Positions 57,371 through 64,000 of a stretch of DNA of 64,000 nucleotides are shown piece after piece. Position 1 is the stretch's first letter, and each line of letters starts with the position of its first letter. The position numbers and the translations under genes were made by a program. Source of the stretch: Piscinibacter sp047602365 (GTDB lineage: Bacteria > Pseudomonadota > Gammaproteobacteria > Burkholderiales > Burkholderiaceae_C); contig JASGHM010000002.1 of assembly GCA_047602365.1 (NCBI GenBank), positions 806,001 to 870,000 of the forward strand. The letters are read 5' to 3'. The notes under the pieces were generated by a model. That model did not search any database and was not told where the DNA came from. It saw only the letters and a list, made by a program, of their open reading frames with translations.

Positions 57371-58462
57371 ATGTTATTCGATTCCACCCTGCGGGCCGAC
57401 CTCGCCCGCAGTTTCGGCGCGACGCTGGTCGTCATCCTGACCATCGTGCTGACCATGTTCCTGATCCGCACGCTCGGCCAGGCCGCGGTCGGCCGCGTGT
57501 CGCCGCAGGACGTGGTCCTGCTGCTCGGCTACACCGCGATGGGGCACCTGCCGACCATGCTCGCGCTGTCGCTGTTCATCTCGGTGGTGGCCACGCTCGG
57601 GCGCATGTACCGCGACAGCGAGATGACCATCTGGTTCGCCAGCGGCGTCGGGCTGACGCGCTTCGTCGCGCCGGTGCTGCGCACCAGCTGGCCGGTGCTG
57701 GTGGTGATCGGCGCGCTGGCGCTGTTCGTCTGGCCCTGGGTCAACCAGCGCGCCACCGAGCTGAAGGACCGCTTCGAACGCCGCTCCGACCTGTCGCGCG
57801 TCGCGCCCGGCCAGTTCCAGACCTCCAGCGACGGCCGCCGCGTCTTCTTCATCGACCGCGACTCCGAGGACGGCCGCACCGGGCGCAATGTTTTCATCCT
57901 GTCCAGCCAGCCGGGCAGCGAGTCGGTCACCTCCGCGAAGACCGGGCGCATCGAACTGCAGGGCGACGATCGCTTCCTGGTGCTCGACCGCGGCCAGCGC
58001 AACGAGGAGGCGCGCGACACCGGCGAGAAGACGCTGTCGCGCTTCGAGACCTACCGGCTGCTGATCGGCGAGCGGGTGCTGTCGCGTGTCGAGGAACTGC
58101 CGCCGCGCGCGACTGCCAGCCTGGCGCTGCTGCGCACGCCGACGCCGCGCAACCAGGGCGAGCTGACCTGGCGCCTGGGCCTGCTGCTCGGTGCCGCCAA
58201 CCTGCTGCTGCTGGCCATTCCGCTGTCGGCGGCGAATCCGCGGCGGGCGAGCAACTGGAACCTGCTGTTCGCGCTGCTGACCTTCGTCGTCTACTACAAC
58301 GTGATCAACCTGTCGCAGGCCTGGGTGGCCGCCGGCCGCATGGGCATGGGCACCGCGCTGGCCAGCTTCCACGGCGGCGCCTTCGTGCTGGCGCTGCTGC
58401 TGCTGTGGTGGCGCGAGCAGGGCAACCGGCGCCTGCGGCCGATCCGGCGGGTAGCCGCGTGA
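57371..58462 (+). CDS. lptF: LPS export permease LptF
   Basis: A 363-residue YjgP/YjgQ-family protein with three membrane helices, a periplasmic beta-jellyroll domain (about residues 120-260) and three more helices. Together with LptG and LptB it extracts lipopolysaccharide from the inner membrane. The GTG start of lptG overlaps its stop (GTGA). Confidence 0.92.
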   Translation: MLFDSTLRADLARSFGATLVVILTIVLTMFLIRTLGQAAVGRVSPQDVVLLLGYTAMGHLPTMLALSLFISVVATLGRMYRDSEMTIWFASGVGLTRFVAPVLRTSWPVLVVIGALALFVWPWVNQRATELKDRFERRSDLSRVAPGQFQTSSDGRRVFFIDRDSEDGRTGRNVFILSSQPGSESVTSAKTGRIELQGDDRFLVLDRGQRNEEARDTGEKTLSRFETYRLLIGERVLSRVEELPPRATASLALLRTPTPRNQGELTWRLGLLLGAANLLLLAIPLSAANPRRASNWNLLFALLTFVVYYNVINLSQAWVAAGRMGMGTALASFHGGAFVLALLLLWWREQGNRRLRPIRRVAA

Positions 58463-59568
58463 GGACCGTCCGCCGCCTGTTCTACCGCGACATCGTCAGC
58501 TCGGTGGGCTTCGTCGCGCTGGCCTTCCTGTCGCTGTTCTTCTTCATCGACTTCGTCGAGGAGCTCGGCGACGTCGGCAAGGGCTACACGCTGCTGCACG
58601 CGACGGCCTACTCGCTGCTGCAGGCGCCCGGCCACCTGTACGAGCTGATGCCGATCGCGGTGCTGATCGGCACCATCTACGCGCTGGCGCGGCTGGCGCA
58701 GTCGTCGGAGTACACCATCCTGCGCACCGGCGGCCTGGGGCCGGGCCGTGCGCTGGCGCTGCTCGCCGGGCTGGGCCTGAGCTTCGCGCTGACCACCTAC
58801 GTGGTCGGCGACTGGATCGCGCCGTTCAGCGAGCGCCAGGCCACCGAACTGCAGGCGCGCGCCAAGGGAAAGCTGCGCATCGGCAGCGCCGGCGCCTGGC
58901 TGAAGGACCGCGCCAGCACGCCGCAGGGCGAGCGCAGCTATTCGGTCAACGTCGGCTCGTCGGGCATCGACGGCACGCTGCAGGACGTGCGCATCTTCGA
59001 GTTCGACAGCGACGGCCGCCTGGTGCAGCGCATCGGCGCCGCCACCGCGCGCATCGCCGACGACGACACCTGGCAGCTCGGCGACGTCAGGCTGACGCAC
59101 TGGAACACCGCCGCCGGCGCCAGCCAGGCCGTGGCCAGCGAGGAGAAGCTGTCGACGCTGGCCTGGCACAGTTCGCTGTCGGCCGGGGTGGTCGCCGCAG
59201 CGGTGCTGCCGCTGTCGACCATGTCGACCATCGAGCTGTTCCGCTACATCGGCCACCTGGCCGACAACGAGCAGGCCGCGCAGCGCCACGAGATCCAGTT
59301 CTGGAAGCGTGCGCTCTACCCCTTCGCCTGCCTGGTGATGATGGCGCTGGCTCTGCCCTTCGCCTACATGCACGCACGCGCCGGCGGCGTCAGCTTCAAG
59401 GTCTTCGCCGGCATCATGCTGGGCATCGGCTTCGTGCTGCTGAACAACATGTCGGGCCACCTCGGGCTGTTGCGCAACTGGACGCCGTGGATCGCGGCGT
59501 CGGCGCCCAGCGCGCTGTTCCTGCTCGTCTCGCTGGCCGCCTTCGGCTGGCTGGTGCGCTACCGGTGA
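58459..59568 (+). CDS. lptG: LPS export permease LptG
   Basis: A 369-residue partner of LptF with the same helix-jellyroll-helix layout. The N-terminal Phe-Tyr-Arg-Asp-Ile-Val and the early Phe-Phe-Ile-Asp-Phe-Val-Glu-Glu-Leu block are typical of LptG. Starts at GTG overlapping lptF; its stop overlaps the next gene's GTG. Confidence 0.92.
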   Translation: MRTVRRLFYRDIVSSVGFVALAFLSLFFFIDFVEELGDVGKGYTLLHATAYSLLQAPGHLYELMPIAVLIGTIYALARLAQSSEYTILRTGGLGPGRALALLAGLGLSFALTTYVVGDWIAPFSERQATELQARAKGKLRIGSAGAWLKDRASTPQGERSYSVNVGSSGIDGTLQDVRIFEFDSDGRLVQRIGAATARIADDDTWQLGDVRLTHWNTAAGASQAVASEEKLSTLAWHSSLSAGVVAAAVLPLSTMSTIELFRYIGHLADNEQAAQRHEIQFWKRALYPFACLVMMALALPFAYMHARAGGVSFKVFAGIMLGIGFVLLNNMSGHLGLLRNWTPWIAASAPSALFLLVSLAAFGWLVRYR

Positions 59569-59939
59569 AGCGCGGCCTGCTGCTGTTCGCCCACGGCGCG
59601 CGCGACCCGCGCTGGGCGCTGCCGTTCGAGGACGTCGCACGGCGCATCCGCGCGGCCGACCCGGCCGTGGCGGTGGCGCTGAGCTACCTCGAGTTCATGG
59701 CCCCCGGGCTGGCCGAGGCCGGGTCCGCGCTGGCGGCGCAGGGCTGCCAGCGCATCGAGGTGCTGCCTCTGTTCCTCGGTGCCGGCGGCCATGTGCGCAA
59801 GGACCTGCCGGTGCTGCTCGAGCAGCTGCGCCAGGCCCACCCCGGGGTGCAATGGCTGTTGCGGCCGGCCATCGGCGAGGACGACGCGGTGGTCGAGGCC
59901 ATGGCACGCGCCGCGCTGCGACCCCACGACGGCGTCTGA
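59565..59939 (+). CDS. CbiX/SirB-type sirohydrochlorin chelatase
   Basis: A 124-residue protein of the small chelatase family. Metal-binding His residues appear in Phe-Ala-His-Gly-Ala-Arg-Asp-Pro at the start and Gly-Ala-Gly-Gly-His-Val-Arg-Lys-Asp in the middle. It would insert iron (siroheme for sulfite/nitrite reductase) or cobalt. Its GTG overlaps lptG (GTGA). The cysB gene 48 bases downstream makes a sulfite-reductase cofactor role likely, though metal choice is not readable. Confidence 0.82.
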   Translation: MKRGLLLFAHGARDPRWALPFEDVARRIRAADPAVAVALSYLEFMAPGLAEAGSALAAQGCQRIEVLPLFLGAGGHVRKDLPVLLEQLRQAHPGVQWLLRPAIGEDDAVVEAMARAALRPHDGV

Positions 59940-59987
59940 TCGGTTTCAGGTGGAATAATCCGCGCGATCCACAGATCGTGCGGAAAT

Positions 59988-60941
59988 ATGAACCTGCACC
60001 AGTTCCGCTTCGTCCAGGAGGCGGTCCGCCAGAAGCTGAACCTCACCGAGACCGCCAAGGCGCTGTTCACCTCGCAGCCGGGCGTGTCCAAGGCCATCCT
60101 CGAGCTGGAGGACGAACTCGGCGTCGACATCTTCGCGCGCCACGGCAAGCGGCTGCGGCGGATCACCGAGCCAGGCCAGCAGGTGCTGCGATCGATCGAG
60201 GTGATCATGCGCGAGGTCGGCAACCTCAAGCGCATCGGCGAGGAGTTCTCCAAGCAGGACGCCGGCACGCTGTCGATCGGCACGACGCACAGCCAGGCGC
60301 GCTATTTCCTGCCCGAGCCGATCGCGCAGCTGCGCCGCCGCTTCCCCAAGGTCAACGTCAGCCTGCACCAGGGTTCGCCCGACCAGGTGGCGCGCATGGT
60401 GATCGAGGAAGTCGCCGACGTCGGTCTGGCCACCGAGGGCCTGGACACCCACGAGGAGCTGGTCACCCTGCCCTGCCACGAATGGCAGCACGCGCTGGTG
60501 ATGCCGGCCGGCCATCCGCTGGCCCAGCTCGAGCGCATCGAGCTGGAAGACCTGGCGATCCAGCCGCTGGTCTCCTACCACCCGTCGTTCAGCGGCCGTA
60601 CCCGCGTCGACCAGGCCTTCGCGGCGCGCCGGCTGAAACCGAACATCGTGCTCGAGGCGATCGACGCCGACGTGATCAAGACCTACGTGCGGCTCGGCCT
60701 GGGCGTCGGCATCGTCGCCGAGCTGGCGGTGCGCGACGACCCGCCCGGCGGCGAACTGGTGTCGCGCCCGCTCGGCCACCTGTTCGGCCGCAACGTCACG
60801 CGCATCGCCTTCAAGCGCGGCGCCTACCTGCGCAGCTTCGTCTACGCCTTCGCCGAGATGCTGTCCGATCGCCTCGGCCGCCAGGTCATCACCCAGGCAC
60901 TGGCCGGCCAGCAACCGGACTCGCCCGACTACCAGCTCTGA
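59988..60941 (+). CDS. cysB: LysR-type cysteine regulon activator CysB
   Basis: A 317-residue LysR regulator. The helix-turn-helix (Leu-Thr-Glu-Thr-Ala-Lys-Ala-Leu-Phe-Thr-Ser-Gln-Pro-Gly-Val-Ser-Lys) and the N-terminal Met-Asn-Leu-His-Gln-Phe-Arg-Phe-Val are characteristic of CysB/Cbl. The effector domain has Gly-Thr-Thr-His-Ser-Gln-Ala-Arg-Tyr, the sulfate/acetylserine-binding loop of CysB. It controls sulfate assimilation. The AT-richer stretch just upstream, including GGAATAATC, may hold its promoter. Confidence 0.92.
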   Translation: MNLHQFRFVQEAVRQKLNLTETAKALFTSQPGVSKAILELEDELGVDIFARHGKRLRRITEPGQQVLRSIEVIMREVGNLKRIGEEFSKQDAGTLSIGTTHSQARYFLPEPIAQLRRRFPKVNVSLHQGSPDQVARMVIEEVADVGLATEGLDTHEELVTLPCHEWQHALVMPAGHPLAQLERIELEDLAIQPLVSYHPSFSGRTRVDQAFAARRLKPNIVLEAIDADVIKTYVRLGLGVGIVAELAVRDDPPGGELVSRPLGHLFGRNVTRIAFKRGAYLRSFVYAFAEMLSDRLGRQVITQALAGQQPDSPDYQL

Positions 60942-60952
60942 CCCCTCCGACC

Positions 60953-62119
60953 ATGAGCAGCACCCTCGCCCGCACGCCCGCCATCACCAGCCGCCTGCCG
61001 AACGTCGGCACGACCATCTTCACCGTCATGTCGGCGCTCGCCCAGCAGCACGGCGCGGTCAACCTCGGCCAGGGCTTCCCCGACTTCGACTGCGACCCGG
61101 CGCTGCTCGACGCGGTGACGAAGGCGATGCACGCCGGCCTCAACCAGTACCCGCCGATGGCCGGCGTGCCGGTGCTGCGCGAGGCGGTGGCGGCGAAGAT
61201 CGAGGCGATGTACGGGCGCCGCTACGACGCGGGCAGCGAGATCACCATCACCGCCGGCGCGACGCAGGCGATCATCACCGCGATCCTGGCCATCGTTCAC
61301 CCGGGCGACGAGGTGATCGTGCTCGACCCCTGCTACGACAGCTACGAGCCGAACATCGAACTGGCCGGCGGCCGCGCGGTGCACGTGCCGCTGACGCCGG
61401 GCAGTTTCCGCCCGGACTTCGTGCGCATCGCGGCAGCGCTGAACCCGCGCACCCGCGCGATCATCGTCAACACGCCGCACAACCCGAGCGCGACGGTGTG
61501 GACGGCGCAGGACATGCAGCGGCTGGCCGAACTGCTGCGGCCGACAGACACCTTCGTGATCGCCGACGAGGTCTACGAGCACATGGTCTACGACGGCGCG
61601 CAACACGAGAGTGTCGCCCGCCACCCCGAGCTCGCGCAGCGCGCCTTCATCGTCTCGAGCTTCGGCAAGACCTACCACGTGACCGGCTGGAAGGTCGGCT
61701 ACGTGGCCGCGCCGGCAGCGCTGACGGCCGAGTTCCGCAAGGTGCACCAGTTCAACGTGTTCACCGTCAACACGCCGATGCAGCACGGCCTGGCGGCGTT
61801 CATGGCGGAACCTCGGCACCACCTCGGGCTGGCGCCGTTCTACCAGCGCAAGCGCGACCTGTTCCGTGCCGGGCTGGCGGGCAGCCGCTTCAGGCTGCTG
61901 CCCAGCGAAGGCAGCTACTTCCAGTGCGTCGACTATTCGGCGATCAGCGATCAGACCGAGGAGTCGTTCTGCCGCCGGCTGACCACCGAGGTCGGCGTCG
62001 CGGCGATCCCGCTGTCGGCCTTCTACCAGGGCGGCTTCGAGCAGCGCATCGTGCGCTTCTGCTTCGCCAAGAAGGACGAGACGCTGGCCAGCGCACTGCA
62101 GCGGCTGGCCGCGCTGTGA
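60953..62119 (+). CDS. PLP aminotransferase, methionine aminotransferase-like (YbdL type)
   Basis: A 388-residue class I/II aminotransferase. The PLP Lys sits in Ser-Ser-Phe-Gly-Lys-Thr-Tyr-His-Val-Thr-Gly-Trp-Lys, a wording typical of YbdL-like methionine/kynurenine aminotransferases. The Asn-Leu-Gly-Gln-Gly-Phe-Pro-Asp-Phe-Asp N-terminal block and Asn-Thr-Pro-His-Asn-Pro-Ser-Ala agree. Following cysB by 11 bases, a role in methionine salvage from 4-methylthio-2-oxobutanoate is a reasonable guess. Confidence 0.85.
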   Translation: MSSTLARTPAITSRLPNVGTTIFTVMSALAQQHGAVNLGQGFPDFDCDPALLDAVTKAMHAGLNQYPPMAGVPVLREAVAAKIEAMYGRRYDAGSEITITAGATQAIITAILAIVHPGDEVIVLDPCYDSYEPNIELAGGRAVHVPLTPGSFRPDFVRIAAALNPRTRAIIVNTPHNPSATVWTAQDMQRLAELLRPTDTFVIADEVYEHMVYDGAQHESVARHPELAQRAFIVSSFGKTYHVTGWKVGYVAAPAALTAEFRKVHQFNVFTVNTPMQHGLAAFMAEPRHHLGLAPFYQRKRDLFRAGLAGSRFRLLPSEGSYFQCVDYSAISDQTEESFCRRLTTEVGVAAIPLSAFYQGGFEQRIVRFCFAKKDETLASALQRLAAL

Positions 62120-62122
62120 GAA

Positions 62123-64000
62123 TCAGTAGCGGTCGGCGTCGCCGCGCTTGAACTTCGGGTCGACCAGGCCCATGAAGTCCGAGCTGCCCGGCTCCGGCAT
62201 CGGCCGGGTCACGTCCAGGTCGACCTGCACGGTCAGCTGGTTGGTCGGCGCGAAGCCCATCAGCCGGCTGGCAGTGAGCTCCTCGATCGGCTTCTCGGCC
62301 GCGTCGCCGTCCATCGGCAGCAGCAGATCGACGGCACGTGCATTGGTCGGGTGCTCGGCCAGGTCGCGCGCGATCGAGTAGAGGAACAGCAGCTCACGGT
62401 AAGCCGGCAGGTCGAAGGTCTCGCCTTCGGCGTCCTGGCGCATCAGCGCCGCATCGAGCATGTGCGTGACGCGCAGCGGTTCGTCCCACAGCCGCTGCAG
62501 CTGGCGCAGCACCTGCGGATAGTCGTCGAGCGTGCGGCCTTGCGCGAGGTCGTTGTCCCAGTCCGGCGCGTAGGCGCTGAAGCGGCGGTTGAAACGCTCG
62601 CGCACCCGCTCGTAGGCGTCGCGGTCGCCGCGGCGGCGGTAGATCTCGAGCAGCTTCAGGTAGGGCAGCGGGCTGGCGCCGCCGCTGCTGCGCACGTGGC
62701 CCATCAGCAGGTCGATCGCGGCATCGTCCTGGCCGAGCACGACGAAGAAGTCCGCCTGCTGCTCCAGGTCGATCAGTTCCTCGACCGACAGCTCGCGACG
62801 CGGTGCCGGCGCTTCGGCGCCAGGCGGCAGCACCGACACCGGCGCGTCGATCTGCGGCGCCGCGGTGGGCGGATCCTCGTCGGCGGCGGCACGAGCGCTC
62901 TCGTGCTCGGTCATCACCGCCGGCTGCGTTTCCTGGCGCGTGGCCGCGGCTTCGTTGACCGGGGGACGTGTGACCACCGGCTTGACTGCCGCCGTCGCGT
63001 TCGCCGCACCGGCCGTCGGCGCCAGCCACCATTGCGAGGCCGAGCGCGTCTGCGACTGGCGCCACCACAGCGCGGCCACCGCCAGCGCCAGCAGCGCCGA
63101 CAGCCACGCCAGGCCGTAGACCAGCGGGTTCGCGTAGCGCGAGGCCTGCGCATCGGCGAGGCTGGACTGCACCGAGGCCAGCGCCTGCTGGGTCTTCTTC
63201 GATTCTTCGCGCAATTGGCGCAGCTGCTCCTCGAGCGAGACGATGCGGTCCTGCGCTGCCGACGCCGCTGAGGCCGCCGAGGCCGCGGCCTGGTTCGAGG
63301 CAGCAACTTCGGAGGCTGCCGCAGCCACTGCCAGTGCCGCCGCCGCCTGGGTTCGGGCCACCGCCGAGGCCGCCGCTGCGACGGCCGCGGCAGAGCCAGC
63401 CTCGAGCTGCAGGCGGGAACCGCCGCTGTTGCGAGCGCTGGACCCCAGCGCGGGGTCGGACCTGGGCTTGCGCTCGCGCGGCTTGGCGGCCGGCGCATCG
63501 GTATTGCGTGCCGTTGGCGCCGGCGCGGCAGCCACCGCACGCGGGCGGCTGCGCGGCGCGGCCGACGGCGCTGCGTCAGAGGCCGCACGACGCGGCGCCG
63601 ACGCAGCCTCGGCCGCCTGCGACACCGCGACGATCGGCGCCACGTCGGACTCGAGGCGCTGCGGCGGCAGCGTCGTCTCCGGCGCCGCCGTACCTGCCAG
63701 GTTCATGCCCGGCGGATCGACCAGCATCACGAAGCTGCGGGTCAGGCGCGCCTGGCAGCCGACGGTGAGGGTGATCGTGACCACCGGCTCGTCGATCGCG
63801 GTCGTGGTGCTGATGCGGACCTGACGCTCGGCCGGGTTCTGCGCCGGCTCGACGCTGATGCGCAGCGCCGCCGGCGCGACGCGGAAGTCGCCCGACAGAA
63901 CTTCGGCGGTGACGCACTCGCGCGGCAGCGTGTCGTCGCCTTCCAGCCGCACCGTGGCCGCGAAGTTCAGCGGCTGGCCCAGGTGCGACACGTTGACCGA
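62123..64000 (-). CDS. FimV-like polar membrane protein (3' part; start outside window)
   Basis: At least 625 residues; the frame is open at the right edge, so the signal peptide lies beyond. The first domain has the FimV/TspA-type Leu-Gly-Gln-Pro-Leu-Asn motif. A Pro/Arg/Ala-rich linker, an almost pure Ala/Val/Ser helix and a coiled coil (Ile-Val-Ser-Leu-Glu-Glu-Gln-Leu-Arg-Gln-Leu) follow. Then come one membrane helix (Leu-Ser-Ala-Leu-Leu-Ala-Leu-Ala-Val-Ala-Ala-Leu) and a cytoplasmic part with helical repeats (Leu-Leu-Glu-Ile-Tyr-Arg-Arg-Arg-Gly-Asp). No LysM motif is seen in the visible part. FimV proteins support type IV pili and cell-pole assembly. Convergent with the aminotransferase gene. 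Confidence 0.72.
   Translation of the reverse strand, partial: SVNVSHLGQPLNFAATVRLEGDDTLPRECVTAEVLSGDFRVAPAALRISVEPAQNPAERQVRISTTTAIDEPVVTITLTVGCQARLTRSFVMLVDPPGMNLAGTAAPETTLPPQRLESDVAPIVAVSQAAEAASAPRRAASDAAPSAAPRSRPRAVAAAPAPTARNTDAPAAKPRERKPRSDPALGSSARNSGGSRLQLEAGSAAAVAAAASAVARTQAAAALAVAAAASEVAASNQAAASAASAASAAQDRIVSLEEQLRQLREESKKTQQALASVQSSLADAQASRYANPLVYGLAWLSALLALAVAALWWRQSQTRSASQWWLAPTAGAANATAAVKPVVTRPPVNEAAATRQETQPAVMTEHESARAAADEDPPTAAPQIDAPVSVLPPGAEAPAPRRELSVEELIDLEQQADFFVVLGQDDAAIDLLMGHVRSSGGASPLPYLKLLEIYRRRGDRDAYERVRERFNRRFSAYAPDWDNDLAQGRTLDDYPQVLRQLQRLWDEPLRVTHMLDAALMRQDAEGETFDLPAYRELLFLYSIARDLAEHPTNARAVDLLLPMDGDAAEKPIEELTASRLMGFAPTNQLTVQVDLDVTRPMPEPGSSDFMGLVDPKFKRGDADRY

Overview
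The window is dense, uniformly GC-rich DNA. Its gene order and products (pepA/lptF divergence, the rimP-nusA-infB-rbfA-truB run, CysB, a LivK-type binding protein, a glucokinase/RpiR fusion) point to a betaproteobacterium of the order Burkholderiales, probably in the Rubrivivax/Leptothrix/Roseateles neighbourhood. I saw no rRNA, insertion sequence, prophage or CRISPR array. One tRNA (Ser, GGA anticodon) is present. Almost all the DNA is accounted for by about 52 genes.

Layout. (1) 1-5644: end of an outer-membrane protein, then an overlapping plus-strand operon of a cupin, an aldehyde dehydrogenase, a GabT-like aminotransferase, a type III glutamine-synthetase-like ligase and an EamA exporter; this looks like an amine/polyamine degradation set. 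(2) 5649-11605, minus strand: dusA, a YXWGXW lipoprotein, two alpha/beta hydrolases coupled to a wax-ester/triacylglycerol synthase with an 80-residue histone-like tail, and an EamA transporter preceded by a 13-G tract. (3) 11699-19851, minus strand: typA, truB, rbfA, infB, nusA, rimP, with a promoter and an attenuator-like terminator in the leader. (4) 20094-22824: fabI, a SHOCT-domain secreted protein and a stand-alone glucokinase.

(5) 22825-33483 is the most interesting part: a maltodextrin operon of a LamB-type porin, malK, malE, malF, malG, a secreted stand-alone CBM41-like protein, a GH13 alpha-amylase and a glucokinase-RpiR fusion. Three near-identical GTAG-N5-CTAC palindromes (HexR-like) lie in the divergent region between the stand-alone glucokinase and the porin. 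The fused glucokinase domain has lost its catalytic Asp (NDF became NNF) and its GGTN phosphate motif (now GATY) but keeps the glucose-binding Glu/His residues. The stand-alone enzyme keeps all of these. My reading is that the fusion has become a sugar sensor joined to a regulator, controlling both the divergent glucokinase and the maltodextrin operon, while the stand-alone enzyme does the catalysis.

(6) 33471-42212: an orphan sensor kinase, an Arg/Lys/Orn decarboxylase, an NfeD/stomatin pair, tRNA-Ser and several small proteins of unknown function. (7) 42298-53655: glycogen genes, with glgC-glgA facing left and glgP-glgB-glgX-malQ facing right. Together with region 5 they connect maltodextrin uptake to glucose phosphorylation and glycogen storage. 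(8) 53749-64000: livK, a frameshifted small gene, frameshifted holC, pepA, then lptF, lptG, a CbiX-like chelatase, cysB, a methionine-type aminotransferase and the 3' part of a FimV-like membrane protein. Starts were chosen by ribosome-binding sites and overlaps; all functional calls rest on motifs read by eye.
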